DNA from: Pseudohaliea sp964438205
Lineage (GTDB): Bacteria; Pseudomonadota; Gammaproteobacteria; Pseudomonadales; Halieaceae
Reading direction: 5' to 3'
DNA length: 64,000 nucleotides
Assembly: GCA_964438205.1 (NCBI GenBank)
Contig: CAYTJQ010000008.1
Coordinates: 18,198-82,197, forward strand
How positions within the stretch are numbered: the stretch's first letter is position 1; each line of letters begins with the position of its first letter. This document shows, piece after piece, positions 9,826 to 19,367 of this stretch. A program made the position numbers and the translations under genes. The notes below the pieces were generated by a model. That model was given only the letters and a program-made list of their open reading frames with translations, did no database searches and had not been told where the DNA came from.

Positions 9826-10278
9826 TCAGGCGCCGGCGCCGACCTCGACCTTGCGCAGCTCGCGCGCGAGCTTGTCGAGCACGCCGTTGATGTACTTGTG
9901 CCCGTCCGTGGCGCCGAACTTCTTCGCCAGGGCGACGGCCTCGTTGATCACGACCTTGTAGGGCACGTCGATGCGCTCGCGCAGCTCCCAGGCGCCCATG
10001 CGCAGCAGCGTGTGCTCGATGGGATCGAGGTCACCCAGGGCGCGGTCGAGGAGCGGTGCGAAGGCGCTATCGAGGCCGTCTGCGTCGGCGGCCACGCCGT
10101 GCAGGAGGGCGTGGAAGTAGTCGCCGTCGACCTTGTCGAAGTCGTAGTCGCTGCGGAACTCCGCCTCGATGACCTTGAGCGCGGCGCCGGCCATGTACCA
10201 CTGGTACAGCGCCTGCATGGCATAGTGTCGGGCCCGGCGCCGGCGCGCGGCGAGGAGGTTGGGGGCGTTCCCGGCCAC
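9826..10278 (-). CDS. nusB: Transcription antitermination factor NusB
   Basis: NusB with NusE (S10) binds boxA RNA and prevents premature termination of rRNA transcription. The 150-residue product has the all-helical pattern: an Arg-rich start (RRRRARHYAMQALYQWYM), LDPIEHTLLRMGAWELRER, then YKVVINEAVALAKKFGA and KYINGVLDKLARE. I chose the GTG at 10278, two bases after the ribH stop. Longer open reading in the same frame runs into ribH and is unlike NusB. Confidence 0.95.
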   Translation of the reverse strand: MAGNAPNLLAARRRRARHYAMQALYQWYMAGAALKVIEAEFRSDYDFDKVDGDYFHALLHGVAADADGLDSAFAPLLDRALGDLDPIEHTLLRMGAWELRERIDVPYKVVINEAVALAKKFGATDGHKYINGVLDKLARELRKVEVGAGA

Positions 10279-10280
10279 GC

Positions 10281-10751
10281 TCAGAGTTGCTTCAGGAGGC
10301 TGACCATCTCCAGCGCCGAGGATGCGGCTTCCGCGCCCTTGTTGCCGGCCTTGGTGCCGCTGCGCTCGATCGCCTGCTCGATGCTGTCGACGGTGAGCAC
10401 ACCGAAGGCAACCGGCAGGCCGTGCTGCAGGCTGACCTGGGCGATACCCTTGGTGCACTCGCCGGCCACGTGCTCGAAGTGCGGCGTGCCGCCGCGGATC
10501 ACCGCGCCGAGGGCGATGATGGCGTCGTAGTTGCCGCTGGCCGCGACCCTGGCGCAGACCAGGGGAATCTCGAAGGCCCCGGGCGCGCGGATGACGGTCA
10601 TCTGCTCGTCGCTGACGCCGTGGCGGCGCAGGGTGTCCACGGCGCCGTCCAGGAGGTGCTCCACCACAAAGCTGTTCCAGCGGCCGACCACCAGCGCATA
10701 GCGGCCGTCGCTGCCGGTGAAATCGCCCTCGAGGGTCCTGATCGCATCCAT
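10281..10751 (-). CDS. ribH: 6,7-dimethyl-8-ribityllumazine synthase
   Basis: RibH joins 3,4-dihydroxybutanone-4-phosphate and the ribitylamino-pyrimidine to form lumazine, the riboflavin precursor. Motifs include RWNSFVVEHLLDGA, RAPGAFEIPLV, ALGAVIRGGTPHFEHVA and GVLTVDSIEQA. Two ATGs occur at 10757 and 10751. AAGGAG touches the first and lies six bases from the second, so translation most likely begins at 10751 (156 residues). It is cotranscribed with ribBA upstream and nusB downstream. Confidence 0.95.
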   Translation of the reverse strand: MDAIRTLEGDFTGSDGRYALVVGRWNSFVVEHLLDGAVDTLRRHGVSDEQMTVIRAPGAFEIPLVCARVAASGNYDAIIALGAVIRGGTPHFEHVAGECTKGIAQVSLQHGLPVAFGVLTVDSIEQAIERSGTKAGNKGAEAASSALEMVSLLKQL

Positions 10752-10772
10752 GGTCATCTCCTTGCTGCCCCG

Positions 10773-11909
10773 CTAGCGCGGCTCGCCCGCCTGGCCTGCC
10801 GCGGGGCGTATCGTTTCCAGCACCTCCAGCCCGAAGCCGGAGATCGCATTGTACTTCATGGGCGCACCGAGGAGGTGGATCCGCCCGACGCCGAGATCGC
10901 GGAGGATCTGCGACCCGAGCCCGATGGTGTTGTAGGTATCCGTCGCTGCCGGCGGCGACGGCCGGTCCTCCCCCAGGGCAAGGTCGATGCTATGCAACAA
11001 CGCTTCCTCGCTCTCCGGCCGCGCCAGCAGCACGAGCACGCCCTTGCCCGCGGCGCCGATGTGCGCCAGCGCGTCCTGCAGCGCCCAGGAGTTGCCCTCG
11101 CGCAGGTGGCTGCCGAGCAGGTCGCGGAGCGTCGAGCGCGTGTGCACCCGCACCAGCGTCGGACTGTCCGGCTGGATCTGGCCCCGGGACAGCGCAAGGT
11201 GCAGTTCGCCGTCGGTGCTGTCGCGGTAGACCGTCAGCCGGAAGTTCCCGTGAGCGGTCGCCACCTCGCCCTCCCGCACCCGCTCGATGGTGCGCTCGTG
11301 CAGCAGCCGGTAGTGGATGAGGTCGGCGATGGTGCCGAGCTTCAGGCCGTGCTCCCGGGCAAAGGCCGCGAGCTCCGCGGCACTGGCCAGGCCGCCGTCG
11401 GCCCCGAGTACGTCGGTGAGTACCGCTGCCGGGGTCAAGCCCGCGAGGCGCGCGTAGTCCACGGCCGCCTCCGTGTGGCCGGCGCGGGTGAGTACACCAC
11501 CGGGCGTCGCGGCGAGGGGAAAGATGTGGCCGGGCTGCACGATGTCCGCGGGCTGCGCGTGCGGTGCCACCGCCACGCGCACCGTGTGCGCCCGGTCCGC
11601 CGCCGAGATGCCCGTGTCGATGCCGCGCGCCGCCTCGATGGAGAGGGTGAAGTTGGCGTGCTCGCCGCCGCCTTCGACCATGGGCGGCAGGTCGAGTTGT
11701 TCGCAGCGTTCCCGGGTCAGGGCGAGGCACACCAGGCCCCGGGCGCGGCGGGCCATGAAGGTGATGTGGTCCGCCTCGCAATGCTCCGCGGCGACCATCA
11801 CGCCGCCGGCGTTGTGGGTCGCGTCATCATCGTCGAGGAGCACCACCATGCGGCCGAGGCGGATCTCGGAAAGCAGTTCATCGACGGGGTCGATCACGAG
11901 GTCGTTCAC
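10773..11909 (-). CDS. RibBA-like protein with altered DHBP-synthase and GTP-cyclohydrolase II sites
   Basis: The 378-residue fusion aligns along its length with RibBA: DHBP synthase (about 1-205) then a GTP cyclohydrolase II-like domain (about 206-370). Both halves look non-canonical. The RibB acidic loop, normally DDEDRENEGD, reads DDDDATHNAGG here, and the late glutamate of ICE is replaced in VLTDV. The GHTEA histidine and FTLSIEA are kept. The RibA half has no CDCG zinc site and no REGRGIGL. Degenerate RibA halves are known in gammaproteobacterial RibBA proteins, but loss of the RibB loop is unexpected. It sits between ribE and ribH and starts at GTG. It could be a divergent synthase or a non-catalytic partner. 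Confidence 0.85.
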   Translation of the reverse strand: MNDLVIDPVDELLSEIRLGRMVVLLDDDDATHNAGGVMVAAEHCEADHITFMARRARGLVCLALTRERCEQLDLPPMVEGGGEHANFTLSIEAARGIDTGISAADRAHTVRVAVAPHAQPADIVQPGHIFPLAATPGGVLTRAGHTEAAVDYARLAGLTPAAVLTDVLGADGGLASAAELAAFAREHGLKLGTIADLIHYRLLHERTIERVREGEVATAHGNFRLTVYRDSTDGELHLALSRGQIQPDSPTLVRVHTRSTLRDLLGSHLREGNSWALQDALAHIGAAGKGVLVLLARPESEEALLHSIDLALGEDRPSPPAATDTYNTIGLGSQILRDLGVGRIHLLGAPMKYNAISGFGLEVLETIRPAAGQAGEPR

Positions 11910-11921
11910 GGTGTACTCCAG

Positions 11922-12584
11922 TCAGCCGCGCAGGTAGCCGTGCTCGGCGAGGGTCGCGAGCGTGACCCCGGCCTCGCCCGGTTCCGCCGCGCGGTCGCCG
12001 AGCACCAGGCGCTCGAGGTAGCGGGCGATGAGGTCCACCTCCAGATTGACCTTCGTACCCAGGCGGTAGGCGCCGAAGATGGTCTCGGCCATGGTCTGCG
12101 GGATGATGTTGAGGTCGAACTCGGCGCCGCTCACGGCGTTTACCGTGAGACTGGTGCCATCGACGCAGATACTGCCCTTGTGGGCGATGTAGCGGGCGAG
12201 CGGGGCGGGCGCGCGGAAGACGAAACGCCAGGAGCGCGCGTCCTCGGCCAGGCTGACCACCTCGCCGACGCCGTCGACGTGGCCGCTGACGATGTGCCCG
12301 CCAAGGCGGCTTGCCGGCGTGAGCGCCTTCTCGAGGTTTACCCGGGCGCCGACGGAGAGGTCGCCGAGGGTGGTGGCGCCGAGCGTCTCCACGGACACGT
12401 CGGCCCAGTAGCCGTCGCCGGGCAGCCCGGTCACCGTGAGGCAGACGCCGTTGGCGGCGATACTGTCACCGATCGCCACGTCGTCCAGCGGCAGCCTGCC
12501 CGTGCGGATGCGCAGGCGCAGGTCGCCGCCGCGGGGCTCCCTGGCCGCGATCTCGCCGACCGCCTGGATGATGCCGGTAAACAT
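11922..12584 (-). CDS. ribE: Riboflavin synthase alpha subunit
   Basis: This enzyme dismutates two lumazines to riboflavin and a pyrimidine returned to RibH. The 220-residue protein has two lumazine-binding repeats: the N-terminal MFTGIIQAVGEI with SIAANGVCLTV, and the second with GHIVSGHVDGVG and KGSICVDGTSLTV. Both repeats have the expected Ser/Thr ligands. It lies between ribD and the RibBA-like gene with gaps of 7 and 12 bases. Called ribE here; some annotations use ribC. Confidence 0.95.
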   Translation of the reverse strand: MFTGIIQAVGEIAAREPRGGDLRLRIRTGRLPLDDVAIGDSIAANGVCLTVTGLPGDGYWADVSVETLGATTLGDLSVGARVNLEKALTPASRLGGHIVSGHVDGVGEVVSLAEDARSWRFVFRAPAPLARYIAHKGSICVDGTSLTVNAVSGAEFDLNIIPQTMAETIFGAYRLGTKVNLEVDLIARYLERLVLGDRAAEPGEAGVTLATLAEHGYLRG

Positions 12585-12591
12585 GTCGCGT

Positions 12592-13788
12592 TCAATGGTC
12601 CTGCGTGACGGTGAAGGTCAGGCGCCAGTCGTCGCCGACGCGGCGCTGGTCCGTGAGTGCGAGCGGCACCTTGTCCGCCATGCGCTCCAGGGGCAGGTCG
12701 ACCAGGGGCCGCCCTGCGCTGCCCAGGAGGCAGGGGGCCTGGTAGACGATGAGCTCGTCCAGCAGCCCCGCCGCGAGCAGCGCCCCGGCGAGCCGGGGCC
12801 CGGATTCTACCAGAATCTCGTTCACCTCTCGCGCGGCGAGCAGGCGGAGCATGGCATGGAGGTCGAGGCCGCCGTCCGCCGCGGTGGGGAGCGCAGCGAT
12901 CAACACGGCCCCTGGGGGAACGGCGCTTTCTGTGGGAGCGGCGCCCCCGCCGCGACTGGCCCCGAGGTCACTCCCTCCGATGTCGGCGCGAGGGCGCGCC
13001 TCCCACAGGGGGGTGGCGCCCTCGCGGTGGAGGAGCAGCGTCTCGCCGCCGCCCTGCAGCACCTTCGCCCCGGGCGGCGTGCGCAGCTCCGAATCCAGCA
13101 CCACCCTGAGCGGCTGGCGCCCGCTCAGCGCGGCCTCGCCCACGGTGCCCGCGAATTCTGCCTCACGCACGGTGAGCGAGCAGTCGTCGGCGAGCACCGT
13201 ACCGACGCCGGTGACGATGGCGCCGCTCGCGGCGCGCAGGCGCTGGACGTCGGCGCGGGCCGCCGGACCCGTGATCCACTGGCTCTCGCCGGAGGCCATG
13301 GCGGTGCGCCCGTCGAGGGAGCTGGCGAGCTTCGCCCGCACCCGGCCCCAGCCGCGGGTGTGACGCAGCCAGAAGCCGCGCACCAGCTGCCGCGCCTCGC
13401 TCTCGAGGAGCCCCGTCTCCACGGCAATACCGGCCTCGCGCAGCCGCGCCGCGCCGCCGGCGGCCGCGAGGTGCGGGTCGGCAAGGGCGATCACGACCCG
13501 CGCCACGCCGGCGGCAATCAGCGCCTCGCTGCAGGGCCCGGTGCGGCCGTGGTGGTTGCAGGGTTCCAGGGTCACGTAGGCGGTCGCGCCCCGAGCATCG
13601 CCCGCGGCCCGCAGCGCTTCGATCTCGGCGTGGGGACCGCCCGCGGGCTGCGAGAAGCCCTCGCCGATCACCGCGCCGTCTCTGACCAGCACGCAGCCGA
13701 CATGGGGGTTGGGCGCAGCGTGAAAGCGGCCGCGGGCGGCGAGCTGCAGGGCCCGGGCCATGTACGCCCTGTCGCTGCGGTCGCTCAC
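12592..13788 (-). CDS. ribD: Bifunctional diaminohydroxyphosphoribosylaminopyrimidine deaminase / uracil reductase
   Basis: RibD performs the second and third riboflavin steps. The N-terminal deaminase has the zinc signature HAEIEAL and EPCNHHGRTGPC. The C-terminal reductase begins at RVRAKLASSLDGRTAMASG and has the NADPH site around GVGTVLADD. I chose the GTG at 13788 because the residues upstream do not look like RibD. The 398-residue length exceeds the usual 360-380, and the excess maps to an unusual Pro/Arg/Gly-rich segment around residues 260-290. That segment is encoded by a REPIN-like inverted repeat (12930-13008) read in frame, inside the reductase domain. Confidence 0.93.
   Translation of the reverse strand: MSDRSDRAYMARALQLAARGRFHAAPNPHVGCVLVRDGAVIGEGFSQPAGGPHAEIEALRAAGDARGATAYVTLEPCNHHGRTGPCSEALIAAGVARVVIALADPHLAAAGGAARLREAGIAVETGLLESEARQLVRGFWLRHTRGWGRVRAKLASSLDGRTAMASGESQWITGPAARADVQRLRAASGAIVTGVGTVLADDCSLTVREAEFAGTVGEAALSGRQPLRVVLDSELRTPPGAKVLQGGGETLLLHREGATPLWEARPRADIGGSDLGASRGGGAAPTESAVPPGAVLIAALPTAADGGLDLHAMLRLLAAREVNEILVESGPRLAGALLAAGLLDELIVYQAPCLLGSAGRPLVDLPLERMADKVPLALTDQRRVGDDWRLTFTVTQDH
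12930..13008. repeat. REPIN-like element (two inverted REP copies) inside ribD
   Basis: Copy one spans 12930-12956, beginning CTGTGGGAG and ending CCGCGAC. Copy two spans 12982-13008 in inverse orientation and, read on the other strand, begins CTGTGGGAG and ends GCGCCGAC. They are 27 bases each, differ at only a few central positions and flank a 25-base spacer. That is the architecture of a REPIN. Similar single or paired copies occur at 25793-25821 and 27372-27445. No transposase of the RAYT type is visible in the window. Confidence 0.75.
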
Positions 13789-13804
13789 GGGGTGGCGGGA
13801 CGCC

Positions 13805-14281
13805 TCAGGCGCCCTTGGCCGGCTGCCGCGGCTCTGCCTCCAGGCTCTCGATGGCATCGCGGAACTCGGCGATATCCTGGAAGCTTCGGTAGACGGAGGC
13901 GAAGCGCACATAGGCCACCTGGTCGAGCTGCTTGAGCTCGTCCATCACCAGCTCGCCCACCTTGCGCGAGTCCACCTCGCGCTCGCCGGTGGCGCGCAGC
14001 GAGGCCTTGATGCTCGTGAGCACGGCCTCGATGGCCTCCACGGACACGGGCCGCTTCTCCAGCGCCCGCTGCAGGCCCGCACGGAGCTTGTCGTCGTCGA
14101 AGGGTTCGCGGTTACCGTTCTGCTTGATGATGCGCGGCATCACCAGCTCGGCGGACTCGTAGGTCGTGAAGCGCTCGTGGCAGGACAGGCACTCGCGGCG
14201 ACGGCGGACCTGGCCCCCCTCGGCCACCAGCCGCGAGTCGATGACCTTGGTATCGTCCGCGCCGCAGAAGGGGCAGTGCAC
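13805..14281 (-). CDS. nrdR: Transcriptional repressor NrdR
   Basis: NrdR represses ribonucleotide reductase genes in response to ATP/dATP. The 158-residue protein has the N-terminal zinc ribbon (CPFC near residue 3 and CLSCHERF near 34) followed by the ATP-cone, starting PRIIKQNGNREPFDDDKL. It lies between glyA and ribD, the conserved gammaproteobacterial position. I did not find a clear NrdR box in the window, so its targets lie elsewhere. Confidence 0.96.
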   Translation of the reverse strand: MHCPFCGADDTKVIDSRLVAEGGQVRRRRECLSCHERFTTYESAELVMPRIIKQNGNREPFDDDKLRAGLQRALEKRPVSVEAIEAVLTSIKASLRATGEREVDSRKVGELVMDELKQLDQVAYVRFASVYRSFQDIAEFRDAIESLEAEPRQPAKGA

Positions 14282-14302
14282 GGCCTGCGCTCCCCGGCCG
14301 CC

Positions 14303-15595
14303 CTAGGCGGCCGCAGCTCCCGCGGAGGCGCGCTCGCCGTAGACCGGGAAGCGGCCGCAGATGGCGAGCACCTTCTGCTTGACCTCGGCGATGGTCGCGG
14401 CGGGGTCGCCGCCCTCGAGCGCCTCGAGCACATCGCACATCCAGTGCGTGAGCTCCGCGGTCTCGGCCTCGCCGAAGCCGCGGGTGGTGATCGCCGGTGT
14501 GCCGACGCGCAGGCCCGATGTCACAAAGGGCGAGCGCGGGTCGTTCGGCACCGCGTTCTTGTTCACGGTGATGTTCGCAGCGCCCAGGGCCTCGTCGGCA
14601 TCCTTGCCGGTGTAGGGCCTGCCGATGAGATCCACCAGCATGAGGTGGTTGTCGGTACCGCCGGAGACGATGTTGATACCGCGCTCGATGAAGGTCGCCG
14701 CCATGGCCCGGGCATTGGCCACCACCTGCTCCTGGTAGGCGACGAAGTCGGGAGACTGCGCCTCGCGGAAGGCCACCGCCTTCGCGGCGATGACGTGCAT
14801 GAGCGGGCCACCCTGGCCGCCCGGGAACACGGCGGCGTTGAACTTCTTCTCCAGTTCCTCGTTCGCCCGCGCCAGGATGATGCCGCCACGGGGGCCGCGC
14901 AGGGTCTTGTGGGTGGTGGAGGTCACCACGTCCGCGTGGGGCACGGGGTTGGGGTACACGCCCGCAGCGACGAGGCCGGCGATGTGCGCCATGTCGACGA
15001 GCAGGTAGGCACCGACGGCATCGGCGATGGCGCGGAAGCGCGTCCAGTCCATGACCCGGCTGTACGCAGAGAAACCGGCGATGATCATCCGCGGCCCGTG
15101 CTCTTGCGCCAGCGCCTCGACCTGGGCGTAATCGACTTCACCCGTGTCATTGTCGAGACCGTACTGCACGGCGTTGTAGGTCTTGCCGGAGAAGTTGGGC
15201 TTGGCGCCGTGGGTGAGGTGGCCGCCGTCCGCCAGGCTCATGCCGAGGATGGTATCCCCCGGCTTGCACAGCGCCTGGAACACGGCCGCGTTCGCCTGCG
15301 AGCCGGAGTGCGGCTGCACGTTCGCGTAGGCGGCCCCGAACAGCGCCTTTGCCCGCTCCGCGGCCAGTTCCTCCACCACGTCAACGTATTCGCAGCCGCC
15401 GTAGTAGCGCTTGCCCGGGTAGCCCTCGGCGTACTTGTTGGTCAGCACGGAGCCCTGCGCCTGCAGCACCCGGGGGCTTGCGTAGTTCTCGGAGGCGATG
15501 AGCTCGATATGCTCTTCCTGCCGCCGCTCTTCGGCCTGGATCGCGGCGAACACGTCGTCGTCGAAACCCTCGATGCTCATACGCTGGTCAAACAT
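14303..15595 (-). CDS. glyA: Serine hydroxymethyltransferase
   Basis: GlyA interconverts serine and glycine while charging tetrahydrofolate with a one-carbon unit. The 430-residue protein has the PLP lysine in TSTTHKTLRGPRGG, LIASENYASPRVL near the start and the DMAHIAGLVAAG region. I chose the ATG at 15595 (MFDQRMSIEGF), which has AAGGAT eight bases upstream. Nine further in-frame residues upstream are not family-like. It heads the operon running through nrdR and the rib genes. Confidence 0.97.
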   Translation of the reverse strand: MFDQRMSIEGFDDDVFAAIQAEERRQEEHIELIASENYASPRVLQAQGSVLTNKYAEGYPGKRYYGGCEYVDVVEELAAERAKALFGAAYANVQPHSGSQANAAVFQALCKPGDTILGMSLADGGHLTHGAKPNFSGKTYNAVQYGLDNDTGEVDYAQVEALAQEHGPRMIIAGFSAYSRVMDWTRFRAIADAVGAYLLVDMAHIAGLVAAGVYPNPVPHADVVTSTTHKTLRGPRGGIILARANEELEKKFNAAVFPGGQGGPLMHVIAAKAVAFREAQSPDFVAYQEQVVANARAMAATFIERGINIVSGGTDNHLMLVDLIGRPYTGKDADEALGAANITVNKNAVPNDPRSPFVTSGLRVGTPAITTRGFGEAETAELTHWMCDVLEALEGGDPAATIAEVKQKVLAICGRFPVYGERASAGAAAA

Positions 15596-15645
15596 GCAAA
15601 AAAATCCTTGCCTTGCGGGCACTTGTCACTGCTTGGGGGCCCGCA

Positions 15646-15651
15646 ATTCTA
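15646..15651 (-). promoter_or_regulatory. Candidate -10 for glyA operon
   Basis: Minus-strand TAGAAT lies about 50 bases before the glyA start. The best -35, TTACCT, is 17 bases upstream and abuts the tandem repeats at 15676-15720. Weak match. Confidence 0.3.
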
Positions 15652-15675
15652 GCCGAAATAGGGGCTGCAGGTAAG

Positions 15676-15720
15676 TGACTGCTTTCCTGCTGAATGCTTT
15701 CCTGTTGAATGCTTTCCTGT
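15676..15720. repeat. Three 15-bp tandem repeats in the glyA-ettA spacer
   Basis: Units are TGACTGCTTTCCTGC, TGAATGCTTTCCTGT and TGAATGCTTTCCTGT, the last two identical, followed by a partial CTTTCCT. They lie upstream of the glyA promoter candidate within a 275-base divergent spacer (15596-15870) that otherwise holds only the two promoter candidates. A related 15-bp period with the same GCTTTCC core occurs at 57244-57303. Confidence 0.8.
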
Positions 15721-15805
15721 CTTTCCTCAGGGCTGCCCGGTGTCGGTAGCCCGCGCCCGGGTCCTGACGCCGGAGCCGCGATCAGGGCCGGGAACCAGCC
15801 GCAGA

Positions 15806-15834
15806 CTGCCACCCCCCCGGCGATTTGCTACACT
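15806..15834 (+). promoter_or_regulatory. Candidate sigma-70 promoter for ettA
   Basis: CTGCCA, a 17-base spacer, then TACACT with an extended TGC before it. The predicted start near 15841 leaves a 30-base leader before the ATG at 15871. Confidence 0.45.
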
Positions 15835-15870
15835 CCGCGCCCCAGCTTTCAACGCACTGCGAGCCCACCC

Positions 15871-17535
<1,665 letters not shown>

Positions 17536-17539
17536 GCCC

Positions 17540-18502
17540 GTGAAGCGGGTCATCTTCGACACGGATATCGGCATCGACGATGCCATGGCGCTGCTGTTCC
17601 TGCACGGGGCGCCGGAGGCGGAGCTGGCGGCGATCACCACCGTGGCCGGCAACGCCAGCCTCGACGACGTGACCCGCAATGCGCTGGTGGTGGCGGAACG
17701 TTTCGGCATCGACGCGCCGGTCTTCCGCGGCGCCGCTGGGCCGCTGGGCGAGGCCCTCGGCGAGGGCTACCCGGACTTCGTCCACGGCCGCAACGGTCTC
17801 GGCGACACCCCCCTGCCCGAGCCCGACCGCCGGGCACAGGACCTGCCCGCCGCCGAGGCCATCGTCGACCTCGCCCGCCGGCAACCCGGGCAGCTGTCCG
17901 TCGTCGCCGTTGGTCGGCTCACCAACCTGGCCGATGCGCTGGCGCTGGAACCCGCGCTGCCTGAACTGCTGAAAGAGCTGGTGGTGATGGGCGGCGTGTT
18001 CGGCTTTCACGGTCACCGCGGCAACGTCTCGCCGGTGACCGAGGCCAACTTCGGCGGCGACCCGCTGGCCGCCGATCGCGTGCTAGGCGCCGGCATCCCC
18101 ACCACTGTCGTGGGCCTGGACGTAACCCAGGAAACGATCATGGACGAGGCCTTCATCGACGCACTGGCGGCGCGCGCCGGTGATGCCGGCACGTTCATTC
18201 ACGCGATCACCCGCCATTACTTCGACTTCTACGAGAGCCTTGGCGGCGGCCGCCAGTGCCCGATCCACGATTCCTCCGCGGTCGCCTGCCTGCTCTATCC
18301 CGGGCTCTACACGACGGCCACCGGGCCCGTGCGCGTGGTCACCGAAGGCGTCGCCCTCGGCCAGGGGATTCTCGGCGAGCACCCGGAGCGCTACCTGTCG
18401 GACGCCTGGCGCGACCGGCCGGCCTGCCGCGTCGCCCACAGCGTCGACGCCGCAGGCGTGCGCGAGCGCTATCTCGCCGCCCTGTCGAAGCTCGCGCGCT
18501 GA
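17540..18502 (+). CDS. Inosine/uridine-preferring nucleoside hydrolase family protein
   Basis: A 320-residue enzyme that hydrolyses the N-glycosidic bond of ribonucleosides. The family calcium site FDTDIGIDDAMAL opens the protein. VVMGGVFGFHGHRGNVSPVTEANFGGDP and the C-terminal PIHDSSAVACLLYP (the second calcium and substrate histidine region) follow. The GTG start at 17540 lies just after the ettA stop and no terminator is visible between them, so the genes are probably cotranscribed. Exact base preference cannot be read from the sequence. Confidence 0.9.
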   Translation: MKRVIFDTDIGIDDAMALLFLHGAPEAELAAITTVAGNASLDDVTRNALVVAERFGIDAPVFRGAAGPLGEALGEGYPDFVHGRNGLGDTPLPEPDRRAQDLPAAEAIVDLARRQPGQLSVVAVGRLTNLADALALEPALPELLKELVVMGGVFGFHGHRGNVSPVTEANFGGDPLAADRVLGAGIPTTVVGLDVTQETIMDEAFIDALAARAGDAGTFIHAITRHYFDFYESLGGGRQCPIHDSSAVACLLYPGLYTTATGPVRVVTEGVALGQGILGEHPERYLSDAWRDRPACRVAHSVDAAGVRERYLAALSKLAR

Positions 18503-18521
18503 GGCAGCCTGCCGCGGCAGA

Positions 18522-19367
18522 TCAGCGGGCCAGTTGCTCCAGTCGCTCGCGCAGGTAGCTGCCGGCGGTGTAGCGCGCGGACAGGCGCAGTTCGAGGTCC
18601 GGCGCGAGGAAGTAGGGCATGGCGATACGCGAGACATTCGCCGCCGGGTCCACCGGGTTCACCACCCGGTGCGCGGTCGAGGGCAGCGCCCCGCCGGTCG
18701 CCTCCTGCAGCATGTCACCGGCATTGATGATCACGTCCCCGGGCTTACCGGGCACCGCCTCCCAGCCAGCCGCCCGGGTGCGGATCTCGAGCCCCGGCTC
18801 CCGGGACACCGGCAGCACCGTGAGCAGGTTGATGTCCTCGTGCGCCGCGGCGCGCACGGCGCCGGGCGCCTCGCCGCCGGCCAGCGGCGGGTAGTGCAGG
18901 ATGCGCAGCAGGCTGTGCTCCCGCGACAGGCTCTCCGCCAAACGCCCGTGCAGGGCCGGGGGCAGCACGTCGCGGCAGTGCGCATCGATCCAGCCGAGCA
19001 GCCGGGCGCCAAGCGCGAGGGCCTCGTCGAGGTGGGCAAAGGCGTCCCCGGCCAGCGCCGGCGGCAGCTTCGCGCCCGGGGCGATGTGGTAGAACTCCTT
19101 GAGATCCCTGACCTCGTGGCCCACCGCGGTCTCGGACACTTCGGGCGGTATCCAGCCCGTGGTGTTACCGGAAACCGGGTTTTCCCGCGCCAGCCAGGCG
19201 TCCTTGTCCTCACCGAGAAAGAAAGCGCGCCAGCCCGCATCCATGCGCGCGAGCCGCGCCGCGTCCAGCGGCGGGTGGCGCAGCACGGCAAAGCCGCTCT
19301 CGCGCAGGGCCTGGACGAAGGCGCGGTCGGGCTCGGGCGCGGTGAAATCGACGATGGCGACGGTCAC
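18522..19367 (-). CDS. 2-oxoglutarate/Fe(II)-dependent oxygenase, isopenicillin-N-synthase-like
   Basis: A 281-residue double-stranded beta-helix oxygenase. The iron triad is visible as His176-x-Asp178 (AAHEDIN) and His233 (STAHRVVNP), and the co-substrate arginine as Arg247 in SRIAMPYF, the RxS-type motif. An N-terminal DIOX_N-like segment is present. The GTG start overlaps the MFS transporter stop by four bases, so the two are coupled. The substrate is not evident. Pairing with an exporter suggests modification of a small molecule that is transported, but that is inference. Confidence 0.87.
   Translation of the reverse strand: MTVAIVDFTAPEPDRAFVQALRESGFAVLRHPPLDAARLARMDAGWRAFFLGEDKDAWLARENPVSGNTTGWIPPEVSETAVGHEVRDLKEFYHIAPGAKLPPALAGDAFAHLDEALALGARLLGWIDAHCRDVLPPALHGRLAESLSREHSLLRILHYPPLAGGEAPGAVRAAAHEDINLLTVLPVSREPGLEIRTRAAGWEAVPGKPGDVIINAGDMLQEATGGALPSTAHRVVNPVDPAANVSRIAMPYFLAPDLELRLSARYTAGSYLRERLEQLAR

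Noticed and set aside
10287..12608. A 773-codon plus-strand frame
   Set aside because: Antisense to ribH, the RibBA-like gene and ribE; no family-like motifs and His/Arg/Gly-biased composition.
10740..14300. FMN riboswitch or NrdR box in the rib operon
   Set aside because: I looked in the available leaders and spacers and saw neither the conserved RFN core nor an NrdR-box-like pair.
13760..15652. A 630-codon plus-strand frame
   Set aside because: Antisense to nrdR and glyA, which are certain; same shadow composition.
15588..15812. A 74-codon minus-strand frame encoding repeated QESIQ units
   Set aside because: The repetition comes from the 15-bp tandem repeat; it overlaps the glyA promoter and has no ribosome-binding site.
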